NCBI GenBank assembly: GCA_045576855.1
Contig: JAZNHG010000031.1
Span: 1 to 64,000 of the forward strand
Direction of reading: 5' to 3'
Length of the DNA stretch: 64,000 nucleotides
Source: Colimorpha sp045576855
GTDB lineage: Bacteria; Bacteroidota; Bacteroidia; Bacteroidales; P3
In this document: in pieces, positions 26,605 to 35,600 of the stretch
Position numbering within the stretch: the stretch's first letter is position 1
Layout: every line of letters starts with the position of its first letter
Program-made: the position numbers and the translations under genes
Notes under the pieces: model-generated
Database searches by the model: none
Told to the model about the DNA's origin: nothing
The model's input: only the letters and a program-made list of their open reading frames with translations

Positions 26605-27825
26605 TTATTCAAACGACTTGATGGCCTCCTTGATGAGTTCCATAGCGGCGCGGAGCTGCTCCTCGGTGATGACCAGCGGAGGGGCGAAGCGGATGATGTG
26701 CTGGTGGGTGGGTTTGGCCAGCACACCCAGGTCGCGCATCTTCAGGCACACATCCCAAGCCTCCTTGCCGTTGTGGGGCTTGATGATGATAGCATTCAGC
26801 AGACCCTTGCCGCGCACCTTCTCAATCATCGGGCTCTTGAAGGCCGACATCTCCTCGCGGAAGATCTTGCCGAGGCGCTCGGCGTTCTCCATCAGGTGCT
26901 CATCTTTGATCACCTGCAGGGCGGCGATAGAGACCTTGGCAGCGATGGGGTTGCCACCGAAGGTGGAGCCATGCTCGCCCGGTTTGATATTGAGCATGAT
27001 GTCGTCGTCGGCCAGCACGGCGCTGACGGGCATCACGCCGCCACCGAGGGCCTTGCCGAGGATGAGCAGGTCGGGGCGCACGCCCTCGTGGTCGCAGGCC
27101 AGCATCTTGCCCGTACGGGCAATACCGCACTGCACCTCGTCGGCCATGAACAGCACGTTGTATTTCTTGCAGATATCATAGCATTTCTTCAGGTAGCCCT
27201 CGTCCGGCACATAGACACCAGCCTCGCCCTGGATAGGCTCGACCAGGAAGCCGGCCACCTTCTTGCCGTGCTCGGCCAGGCATTTCTCAAGGGCGTCGGA
27301 ATCGTTATAGGGGATGCGCAGGAAGCCGGGAGTCATGGGGCCGTAGTTGGCGTAGCTCTCGGGGTCGTTGCTCATGGTGATGATGGTGATGGTGCGGCCG
27401 TGGAAGTTGCCCTCGCAGCAGACAATCATCACCTCGTCGTTCGGGATGCCTTTCTTCACCACACCCCAGCGGCGGGCCAGCTTCAGGGCCGTCTCGTCGG
27501 CCTCGGCACCGGTGTTCATGGGAAGCACCTTGTCGTAGCCGAAATACTCGGTGACGTACTTCTCCCACTCGCCGAGGCAGTTGTTGTAGAACGCACGGCT
27601 GCTGAGCGTCAGCTCGTGGGCCTGGTCGCACATGGCCTTTACAATCTTCGGATGGCAGTGGCCCTGGTTCACGGCACTGTAGGCAGAGAGGAAGTCATAA
27701 TACTTCTTGCCTTCGCAGTCCCACACGAAAGCGCCCTCGCCCTTGGCGAGCACGACGGGCAGCGGATGATAGTTATGGGCGCCATAGCGGGCTTCCATCT
27801 CCATGAATTGTTCTGATTTTGTCAT
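26605..27825 (-). CDS. rocD: Ornithine aminotransferase (ornithine-oxo-acid transaminase)
   Basis: 406 residues, normal for this class III PLP aminotransferase. Motifs: YHPLPVVLAKGEGAFVWD, FLSAYSAVNQGHCHPKIV, MNTGAEADETALKLAR, CEGNFHGRTI, FMADEVQCGIARTG and LILGKALGGGVMP (PLP lysine about 257). It converts ornithine and 2-oxoglutarate to glutamate semialdehyde and glutamate in the cytosol, linking arginine/ornithine and proline metabolism. It is transcribed alone, with its own promoter-like box and hairpin. Confidence 0.95.
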   Translation of the reverse strand: MTKSEQFMEMEARYGAHNYHPLPVVLAKGEGAFVWDCEGKKYYDFLSAYSAVNQGHCHPKIVKAMCDQAHELTLSSRAFYNNCLGEWEKYVTEYFGYDKVLPMNTGAEADETALKLARRWGVVKKGIPNDEVMIVCCEGNFHGRTITIITMSNDPESYANYGPMTPGFLRIPYNDSDALEKCLAEHGKKVAGFLVEPIQGEAGVYVPDEGYLKKCYDICKKYNVLFMADEVQCGIARTGKMLACDHEGVRPDLLILGKALGGGVMPVSAVLADDDIMLNIKPGEHGSTFGGNPIAAKVSIAALQVIKDEHLMENAERLGKIFREEMSAFKSPMIEKVRGKGLLNAIIIKPHNGKEAWDVCLKMRDLGVLAKPTHQHIIRFAPPLVITEEQLRAAMELIKEAIKSFE

Positions 27826-27872
27826 AGTTACAATGTTTTATGTTGTTATATTATGTTAGCGAAACACGAGTG

Positions 27873-27903
27873 CAAATATACACATTATTTTCAAATATGC
27901 ATA
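27873..27903 (-). promoter_or_regulatory. Promoter for rocD
   Basis: The minus strand has TATATTTG (27880-27873) as the -7 box and TATG 19 bases upstream (27903-27900), three of four matches to TTTG. The leader to the ATG at 27825 is about 45 bases. Confidence 0.6.
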
Positions 27904-27973
27904 AATTATTTATGAACATCCAGGAAAATCACAATCACAAATCTGTCCCACACCACCGAATGATAAAAAATAT

Positions 27974-28004
27974 TTTGCCATGTGAAGAAAAAGACATACC
28001 TTTG
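27974..28004 (+). promoter_or_regulatory. Consensus Bacteroidota promoter for the ABC ATPase gene
   Basis: TTTG (27974-27977), exactly 19 bases, then TACCTTTG (27997-28004): a perfect TTTG-N19-TAnnTTTG match. The leader before the ATG at 28118 would be about 105 bases. Confidence 0.85.
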
Positions 28005-28117
28005 CAACAACCAATATTTTGGCGGTCGCGGAATAATTCGACTCACACTTGATTATACGACAGGGGGTTGAAGCAAGAGACCGCCAATAGCATAGCAGAC
28101 GAAAAAGTAACAAGACA

Positions 28118-29884
28118 ATGAACGACAATATACTTGAAGTGAAGGACCTGACGGTTGCTTTCGGCGGACGGAAGGTGGTGGAGAAGGTAGGCTACACGCT
28201 GCGGCGGGGCCGGACGCTGGGCATCGTGGGCGAGAGCGGCAGCGGCAAGAGCGTGAGCTCGCTGGCCCTGATGGGGCTGCTGCCCGACAGCGCCACCGTC
28301 GGCGGCAAAGCCCTGCTGGGGCCGGAGAACACCGACCTGCTGACCCTCGGCGAGGAGGAGTTCCGCAACATCCGCGGCCGCCGCATCAGCATGATATTCC
28401 AAGAGCCTATGACCAGTCTGAATCCGGTGCAGCGATGCGGCGAGCAGGTCATGGAAATGCTCAACGCACACCAGCACAATACATCTTCCCACCAAGACCC
28501 CAGGCAGCGCGTCATCGAACTCTTCAAGGAGGTGCTGCTGCCGCGTCCGGAGAAGATTTTCGACGCCTACCCCCACGAAATCAGCGGTGGACAGAAGCAG
28601 CGCGTGATGATAGCTATGGCGCTGGCCAACAATCCCGACATACTCATTGCTGACGAGCCCACCACGGCCCTCGACGTGACGGTGCAGAAGACCATCCTCG
28701 AGCTGCTACGCTCGCTGCAGCAGACTCACGGCATCAGCATCATCTTCATCACCCACGACCTGGGTGTGATAGCGCAGATAGCCGACGACATCATGGTCAT
28801 GTACCGCGGCAAGGTGGTGGAACAGGGGCCAGCCTGCCAAATACTGCACCACCCCCAACAACCCTACACCCAGGGCCTGCTGGCCTGCCGCCCGCCGCTG
28901 GACGACAAGCCCCGCAGATTGCCGACGGTGGAGGAGTTTCTTTCGAATGAAGAATTAAGAATGAAGAATGAAGAATTGGCTGACGCACCCAACGACTCTC
29001 CACTCTCCACTCCCCACTCTCCACTCTCCACTCCCCACTCTCCACTCATCTCGGTGCGCGACCTCTCGGTCACCTACACGCTGAAGCGCAGCCTGTTCGG
29101 ACGGCCGCTGCAGACGCTGAAGGGTGTGGACGGGGTGAGCTTCGACATCCGCGAGGGCGAGACCCTCGGACTCGTGGGCGAGAGCGGCTGCGGCAAGACG
29201 ACCCTCGGCCGGGCCCTGCTGCGCCTCATCGACAGCTCCAGCGGCAGCATCAGCTACCGCGGCCGCAGCCTGGACAAGCTCTCGGACCGCGAGATGCGCG
29301 CCCTGCGGCCCCGGCTGCAAATCATCTTCCAAGACCCCTATTCCTCGCTCAATCCGCGCCTCACCATAGGCGAAGCCATTGCCGAACCCCTGCGGGTGCA
29401 TAGAGTCGAAGAGTCGAAGAGTCGAAAAGACGAAGAGTCGAAGAGCGCTCTCCACGCTCCACTCTCCACGCTCCACTCTCCACCCAAAGAGCGCGTATGC
29501 GCACTCATGCGGCAGGTGGGGCTGGAGCCCGACTGGTACACGCGCTATCCGCACCAGCTCAGCGGCGGACAGCGGCAGCGCGTATGCATAGCCCGAGCGC
29601 TCATACTGCAGCCCGAGCTGGTGGTATGCGACGAGAGCGTGTCGGCTCTGGACGTGAGCGTGCAGGCCCAGGTGCTCAACCTGCTCAACGAGCTCAAGGA
29701 GCGCTACCACTACACCTACCTCTTCATCACCCACGACCTGAGCGTGGTGCACTACATGGCCGACCGCATCATGGTAATGCAGCAGGGCCAAATCGTCGAA
29801 CAAGGCACACCGGACGACATCTTCCGGCACCCGCAGACCGACTACACCCGCACCCTGCTGTCGGCCATTCCGCGCATCGGCTGA
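28118..29884 (+). CDS. Fused double ATPase of an oligopeptide-type ABC transporter (DppD-DppF / YejF-like)
   Basis: 588 residues with two complete ATPase domains. NBD1 has GESGSGKS (about 39-46), SGGQKQRVMIAMAL and ILIADEPTTALD. NBD2 has GESGCGKTTL, SGGQRQRVCIARAL and LVVCDESVSALD. It should energise peptide or nickel/opine-type import at the inner membrane, but no permease or binding protein is nearby. The inter-domain linker contains GAATGAA and CTCCACT heptamers (28945-29048). A second insert in NBD2 (29403-29484) lies between PLRVHR and RVCALMRQVGLEPDWY, where relatives have a short loop; it is a surface-loop expansion of about 28 residues. All signature residues remain intact. Confidence 0.93.
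   Translation: MNDNILEVKDLTVAFGGRKVVEKVGYTLRRGRTLGIVGESGSGKSVSSLALMGLLPDSATVGGKALLGPENTDLLTLGEEEFRNIRGRRISMIFQEPMTSLNPVQRCGEQVMEMLNAHQHNTSSHQDPRQRVIELFKEVLLPRPEKIFDAYPHEISGGQKQRVMIAMALANNPDILIADEPTTALDVTVQKTILELLRSLQQTHGISIIFITHDLGVIAQIADDIMVMYRGKVVEQGPACQILHHPQQPYTQGLLACRPPLDDKPRRLPTVEEFLSNEELRMKNEELADAPNDSPLSTPHSPLSTPHSPLISVRDLSVTYTLKRSLFGRPLQTLKGVDGVSFDIREGETLGLVGESGCGKTTLGRALLRLIDSSSGSISYRGRSLDKLSDREMRALRPRLQIIFQDPYSSLNPRLTIGEAIAEPLRVHRVEESKSRKDEESKSALHAPLSTLHSPPKERVCALMRQVGLEPDWYTRYPHQLSGGQRQRVCIARALILQPELVVCDESVSALDVSVQAQVLNLLNELKERYHYTYLFITHDLSVVHYMADRIMVMQQGQIVEQGTPDDIFRHPQTDYTRTLLSAIPRIG
28945..29048 (+). repeat. Heptamer arrays inside the ABC ATPase linker
   Basis: GAATGAA / GAATTAA units (28945-28978) are followed, after a short spacer, by CTCCACT / CCCCACT units (28996-29048). 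They encode SNEELRMKNEEL and the Ser/Pro/Leu/His-rich DSPLSTPHSPLSTPHSPL. The same heptamers occur in the intergenic gaps. Confidence 0.9.
29403..29484 (+). repeat. Octamer plus heptamer array inside NBD2
   Basis: Five or six GAGTCGAA octamers (29403-29447) run directly into alternating CTCCACG / CTCCACT heptamers to 29484. They encode VEESKSRKDEESKS and ALHAPLSTLHSP. The same octamer-then-heptamer order is seen near 6175, 41495 and 42606. Confidence 0.9.
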
Positions 29885-29896
29885 AAAACACCCCCG

Positions 29897-30040
29897 CCTG
29901 TTGTGACGCGAAAAAACGCCCTTGTAACCCACTGAACGTCAGGCTCCCAACCTATCATCTCCTTACCAACGCCTTACCAACGCCTTACCAACACCTTATG
30001 AACACCTACCGCGGTAGGTGTTGGTAAGGTTTTGCCAAGC
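29897..30040 (+). repeat. Second 11-mer element family, copy 1
   Basis: A conserved head (CCTGTTGTGACGCG, AAAAAACGCC, TTGTAACCCACTGAAC, CCCAACCTATCATC) is followed by 11-mers TCCTTACCAAC, GCCTTACCAAC (twice) and ACCTTATGAAC. A perfect 22-bp palindrome follows (30001-30022, half-site AACACCTACCG), then GTTGGTAAGGT, the inverted 11-mer. It begins 13 bases after the ABC ATPase stop. The rest of the gap to 30244 has no gene that I can support. Confidence 0.85.
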
Positions 30041-30244
30041 GTCAACCTACTGGAAAGCAAGGCAACGCGAGTCCGGCGGCCGGCAGCCGTCCACCGGAAG
30101 GGCCGGCAGTGGGGCCCACGGTCGGAGGCGACGCGGCGGTCGGGAACGGGTCTGCCCACCGCACGGCGGACTTTTTGCCACCGCACACAATAATTGCAGC
30201 CCTTCTTCGTTTAGGCAATAGTTGAATACAAAAAAGGAACAGAT

Positions 30245-31003
30245 ATGACAAAGAGAAGCATTGTTTTGGCAACCGTGATGCTGCTGGCCGCAGGTGCAGC
30301 ACACGCGCAAGAGCGGTTCAACAACCACCAGTGGAGTCTGAATGCGGGCACGATGAGCGTGCCGGAAGCCACATTCCTCAATCTGGACCGCCAGCCGATC
30401 GAGGGAGCCGACCCGTCGGCCCTGATGCCGTGGACCGCCGGAGTGCGCTGCGAGCGCGAGCGTATGGCCACGGACCGCCTGGGCTGGGGCTGGAGCCTCG
30501 GGCTGGGTCTGCGCCGCACCGGATGGACGGCCACCGTGCCGGCCCTGACGCCCGGTGTGGGCAACACGGGACTGGTGCCCGACGAGGACTGGACGCTCCG
30601 CATCCCGCTCACGGGCCTGTGGGGCGAAGGCGGAGCCTACGGCTCGCTGCACCTGTCCGGCACGTTCGAAGTCTACGCCGGCCTCGGCCTGGCCGCCGTG
30701 CACTATTGGAACATGGGCGGCGAGGCCCAGTGCGCCTCATATACCGACGATGCCGCCAGCGGCAGTGTCCTCGAGGGCCTCAGCTCCACCCTGCTGGGCG
30801 CCTACGGCCTGCTGGGCCTGAAGATGACCTTCGCCGACGACTTCTTCGTCAGCCTCTCGGCACGCTATGCCTACGGCCTGAACGACGGCGGCACCGACGG
30901 CATCTTCGACTTCGAAGGCGCCTTCTACAGCACCCGCGTCGCGGCACCCTTCACCAGCGACCTGGCCATCATGCTCGGCGTGGGCATCATGTTCGAGGAC
31001 TGA
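30245..31003 (+). CDS. Hypothetical outer-membrane beta-barrel protein
   Basis: 252 residues with a signal peptide (MTKRSIVLATVMLLAAGAAH, cut after AHA). The mature part alternates Gly- and aromatic-rich amphipathic strands (GWGWSLGLGLRRTGW; GTFEVYAGLGLAAVHYW; GAYGLLGLKMTFADDFFVSL) and ends GVGIMFED, as expected for a small outer-membrane barrel, although it ends in Asp rather than Phe. Family not recognised. It lies 53 bases ahead of porX on the same strand, so a T9SS or envelope link is possible. Confidence 0.75.
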   Translation: MTKRSIVLATVMLLAAGAAHAQERFNNHQWSLNAGTMSVPEATFLNLDRQPIEGADPSALMPWTAGVRCERERMATDRLGWGWSLGLGLRRTGWTATVPALTPGVGNTGLVPDEDWTLRIPLTGLWGEGGAYGSLHLSGTFEVYAGLGLAAVHYWNMGGEAQCASYTDDAASGSVLEGLSSTLLGAYGLLGLKMTFADDFFVSLSARYAYGLNDGGTDGIFDFEGAFYSTRVAAPFTSDLAIMLGVGIMFED

Positions 31004-31056
31004 GGCGGCACATACCGCACCAAACCATTGATTTACACAACAGAAAAGGAGCCATC

Positions 31057-32667
31057 ATGACAAAGACAACCATCCTGTGGGCCGACGACGAGATAGAGCT
31101 GCTGCGGCCGCACATACTCTTCCTGGAGGAGCGAGGCTACGAGGTGGTGCCCGTAACGTCGGGCCGCGACGCGCTGGACGAGCTGGAAGGACGGCCGGTG
31201 GATCTGGTGTTTCTCGACGAGCAGATGCCGGGATTGAGCGGCCTGGACACCCTGAAGGCCATCAAGGAGCGCCAGCCGCAGCTGCCGGTAGTGATGATTA
31301 CCAAGAGCGAAGAGGAACATATCATGGACGACGCCCTGGGCGGCAAAATCAGCGACTATCTGATCAAGCCCGTGGGCCTGAGCCAGCTGCTGCTGACGGT
31401 GAAGAAGCATACCGAGCGGCGGCGCCTGCAGAGCGAGCACAGCACGATGGGCTACCAGCAGCAATTCCGCGAGATAGGCATGCAGCTGGCCGACTGCCGC
31501 ACGGCCGAGGAGTGGATGGAGATGTACCGGCGCCTCGTCTATTGGGACCTGGAGCTGGCTTCGGTAGACGACGAGAACATACACGACATCTTCCTCACCC
31601 AGCGGCGCGAGGCCAACGCACAATACTGCCGCTTCTACGAAAAGCACTATGAAAACTGGCTTGCCGGCCGCGAAGAGAAACCGCTGATGAGCCAGACGGT
31701 GCTGAAAGAGCGCCTGATGCCACTGCTGAAGAGGCCGGAAGGCGCTGGGCGGCGGGCGGAGGTCGGCGGGCGGAGCGCGGAGCCGAAGTCGACATTCCTG
31801 ATTGTGATAGACAACTTCCGCTACGACCAGTGGCGCTATGTGGCCCCGCTGGTAGAGCCGCAATGGCATGTGGAACACGACGAGATGTACTGCACCATAC
31901 TGCCCACGACCACACAGTTTGCCCGCAACGCCATGTTTGCCGGACTGATGCCGAGCGAGATAGAGCGCAAATATCCGCAGTATTGGGTGAACGAGGACGA
32001 AGAGGGCTACAAGAACCAATACGAGTCCGAACTGCTGGTGGAGAACCTGCGGCGCCACGGGTTGAATCCGAAGGTGACCTACAACAAGGTGCTGAACGCG
32101 CAATACGGCCGCCGGCTGGTGGAGCGGGTGCCGGAACTGATGCAGGCCGGGCTGAACGTGGTGGTGTACAACTTCGTGGACATGCTCTCCCACGCCTCGA
32201 CGGACAGCAACGTGGTGCGCGAGCTGGTGGACAGCGACCGCGCCTACCGCTCGCTGACGCGAAGCTGGATGGAACATTCGCCGCTGATGGACCTGCTGCG
32301 GGCGCTGGCTGAGCGCGACGTGCGCGTGGTGCTCACCACCGACCACGGCTCCACGCGTGTGGAACGGCCGATACGTGTACGCGGCGACCGCGAGGTAAGT
32401 GTCAACCTGCGCTACAAACAAGGGCGACTTCTGGACTACAACCCACGCGACGTGTACGAGGTGAAGGACCCGGCACGCATCTTCCTGCCGCGCCGGCATG
32501 TGACGTCGCCCTACATCTTCGCACGCGCCAGCGACTTCTTCGCCTACCCCAACAACTACAACCAATACGTACAACTGTACACCGACACCTTCCAGCATGG
32601 CGGCATCTCGATGGAGGAGACGCTGGTGCCGTGGGTGACACTGGTGCCGAAAAACTTTGTGAACTAA
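31057..32667 (+). CDS. porX: T9SS response regulator PorX (receiver plus PglZ phosphatase domain)
   Basis: 536 residues from the ATG at 31057. The receiver domain (1-120) has acidic WADDEIELL, phospho-acceptor Asp54 in VFLDEQMPGL and Lys104 in LIKPVG. Helical linker residues follow, then a PglZ/alkaline-phosphatase-superfamily domain (FLIVIDNFRYDQWR; YCTILPTTTQFARNAMFAGL; VVLTTDHGS). PorX, with the kinase PorY and sigma factor SigP, controls T9SS genes in known systems. A GC-rich heptamer stretch (31735-31783) encodes an in-frame Arg/Gly/Ala/Glu-rich insert between the linker helices and the PglZ domain. An open frame extends upstream to 30331 but overlaps the preceding gene. Confidence 0.93.
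   Translation: MTKTTILWADDEIELLRPHILFLEERGYEVVPVTSGRDALDELEGRPVDLVFLDEQMPGLSGLDTLKAIKERQPQLPVVMITKSEEEHIMDDALGGKISDYLIKPVGLSQLLLTVKKHTERRRLQSEHSTMGYQQQFREIGMQLADCRTAEEWMEMYRRLVYWDLELASVDDENIHDIFLTQRREANAQYCRFYEKHYENWLAGREEKPLMSQTVLKERLMPLLKRPEGAGRRAEVGGRSAEPKSTFLIVIDNFRYDQWRYVAPLVEPQWHVEHDEMYCTILPTTTQFARNAMFAGLMPSEIERKYPQYWVNEDEEGYKNQYESELLVENLRRHGLNPKVTYNKVLNAQYGRRLVERVPELMQAGLNVVVYNFVDMLSHASTDSNVVRELVDSDRAYRSLTRSWMEHSPLMDLLRALAERDVRVVLTTDHGSTRVERPIRVRGDREVSVNLRYKQGRLLDYNPRDVYEVKDPARIFLPRRHVTSPYIFARASDFFAYPNNYNQYVQLYTDTFQHGGISMEETLVPWVTLVPKNFVN
31735..31783 (+). repeat. Heptamer array inside porX
   Basis: Units of CGGCGGG / CGGAGGT / CGGAGCG type in 7-bp register, translated GAGRRAEVGGRSAEP. 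They resemble the GGAGGGC units of the gap at 61303-61410. Confidence 0.75.
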
Positions 32668-32695
32668 CCATATACAACTACCTACGACAGACACA

Positions 32696-35600
32696 ATGCT
32701 GGAATACTACGAAGGCAGCGCAGCCGTGGCACGGCTCAGGAAAGCGCTGGAGAAAGAGGATGCACGCGTGCACGTGGACGGAATGACGGGGTCGCTGCCA
32801 GCCGTGATGGTGGCCGCCTGCTGTGTGGCCGACCCGACGGTGTGCCACCTGATGGTGGCGCCGGACAAAGAAGAGGCTTTCTATCTGTCCAACGACCTGG
32901 AAGCCCTACTCATGCCGCAGGGCGGAGGTGAGAGGTCGGAGGTGTCTGACAACAAAGGCTCCGACCGCCAACCACAGACCGCCAACCTCCGAGTAATGCT
33001 GTTTCCTTCCAGCTACCGCAAAGCCTACCACTACGCCGACGAGCAGACAGAGAACGCCAACGTGCTGATGCGCTCGGAGGTGCTGAAGACACTGAGCAGC
33101 GGCGCCGGCGGCACGGTGGTGGTGACATGGCCCGAAGCGCTGTCGGAAAAGGTGGTGGCCAGCAAGACCCTGCTCAGCCATACCGTACGTGTGGCCCGCG
33201 GACAGAAGGCAGACATGTGGGACCTCGTAGAGCGGCTGCAGGAGTTGGGGTTCGAACGCGAGGACTTTGTAGTGGAACCCGGCCAGTATGCCGTCCGCGG
33301 TGGCATCGTGGATGTATTCAGCTTTGCCTCCGAGCTGCCGTTTCGCTTGGAGTTTTTCGACGACACTGTAGATTCGCTACGCACCTACGATGTGGTGAGC
33401 CAGCTGAGTGTGAAGCAGCTGGACACGGTGGACATTGTGCCGAAGATGTCGGAGATGGCACCGGAATCAGGGCAGAACAGCACGATGGTGCCGCTGCTGG
33501 CCTATTTCGCCTCGACCGATGTGGTATGGATGCCGAGCATGATGCTGACGCTGCAACGGATGGACGCCCAGCTGGAAGAGACACGCAAGGCGCGTGAGGC
33601 CCGGATGGCCGACACCGCCCACCCCATCGCCGGCACGCTGCCACAGGCCGAGGAACTGGTTTCGGGCGGACAGGAGATGCTGCGCGCCATGCTGCAGAAG
33701 AAGACAGTGGAATACGGCAACAACCATTATTTCAATCAAGAAGAGCGGCTGGAAGTGCACAGCGAACCACAGCCGTCGCTCGGCAAGCAGATGGACATGC
33801 TGCAAGAAAAGCTACAGCAATATGCCGAATTGGGCTATACCGAGATTATCACGGTAAGCAACGAGAGCCAGGAGAAGCGCCTGAAAAAGATTCTGACCGA
33901 CACGCAACACACGATACAGCCGCAACTACGCACGTTCAACCTCTCGCACGGATTCATCGACCACGACCAGAAACTACTCTGTTTCACAGACCATGAGATA
34001 TTCGGTCGCTACCACAAATACACCGTACGCGACCTGCGGGCCAACCACGAGGCGCTGACGCTGAAAGAGTTGTTCGAACTGAAGCCCGGCGACTACGTGA
34101 CCCACATCGACTATGGCGTGGGGCGGTTCAGCGGCCTGGAGAAGGTGACCACCAATGGCAAGAGCCAGGAGCTGATACGACTGATATACAAGAACAACGA
34201 TGTACTCTACATCAGCATCCACGGACTGCACAAAATCAGCCGCTATGTGGGGCGCGAGGGTGAGGCGCCGACACTGAACCGCCTGGGGAGCAACACCTGG
34301 CAGGTGCTGAAACAGAAGACCAAACGGCAGGTGAAGGACATAGCGCGCGACCTGATAGCCCTCTATGCCAAGCGCAAGGCCAGCCGCGGTTTTGCCTTCA
34401 GCGCCGATGGCCAGATGCAGGAGCAGCTGGAAGCCAGCTTCCTCTACGAGGACACGCCCGACCAGCTGAAGGCCACGCTAGCCGTGAAACACGACATGGA
34501 GGAGCAGGCGCCGATGGACCGCCTGGTCTGCGGCGACGTGGGTTTCGGCAAGACCGAGGTGGCCATCCGTGCCGCCTTCAAAGCCTGCTGCGACTCGAAG
34601 CAGGTGGCCGTCCTCGTGCCCTCCACCGTGCTGGCATTCCAGCACTACAACACCTTCCGCGAACGCCTGAAAGACATGCCCGTGCGGGTAGACTACCTGA
34701 ACCGCTTCCGCACTACCAAAGAGAAGAATCAAATATACAAAGATGTGGCCGACGGCAAGATAGACATACTCATCGGCACCCACGCCATCACCAACAAGGA
34801 GCTCAAATTCAAAGACCTGGGCCTGCTGATTATCGACGAAGAGCAGAAGTTCGGCGTCAGCGTCAAGGAGAAGCTGAAGCAGATGAAGGTGGGCGTGGAC
34901 TGCCTGACCCTCACCGCCACCCCCATCCCCCGCACGCTGCAGTTCTCGCTGATGGGTGCCCGCGACCTGAGCATCATACAGACGCCGCCGCCCAACCGCC
35001 AACCCATTGAGACCGAGCTGGCCGACTTCAGCGAAGAACTGATACGCGACGCCATCATGTTCGAGATGAGCCGCGGAGGGCAGACCTTCTTCATCAGCAA
35101 CCGCGTGGAGAACCTGCCGGAGATGGCAGGTCTGGTGCAACGCCTGGTGCCCGACGCACGCGTGGCGATGGCCCACGGGCGCATGGAGGGCAAGGAGGCC
35201 GAGGAGACGCTGATGCAGTTCCTCGAAGGCGAGATAGACGTGCTGGTGGCAACCTCCATTGTGGAGAACGGACTGGACATCCCGAACGCCAACACAATGA
35301 TTATCAACAATGCCCACCAGTTCGGCCTCTCCGACCTACACCAGATGCGCGGCCGTGTGGGACGGTCGAACCGCAAGGCTTTCTGCTACCTGCTCATCCC
35401 CTCCTACCTCACCCTGACCGACGACGCTCAGCGGCGCCTGCGGGCCATCGAGGAGTTTTCCACCATCGGCAGCGGCTTCAACATCGCCATGCGCGACCTC
35501 GACATCCGCGGGGCGGGCAACATACTCGGCGCCGAGCAGAGCGGATTCATCAGCGAGGTGGGCTACGACATGTACCACAAGATACTGAACGAGGCCATAG

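Noticed and set aside
28118..29884. ABC ATPase as two genes joined by an assembly error
   Set aside because: The frame is continuous through the linker and natural DppD-DppF-type fusions exist, so one protein is the simpler reading.
30331..31056. Upstream extension of the porX frame
   Set aside because: It overlaps the outer-membrane protein gene in another frame; the response regulator begins at its normal MTKTTILWADDE start.
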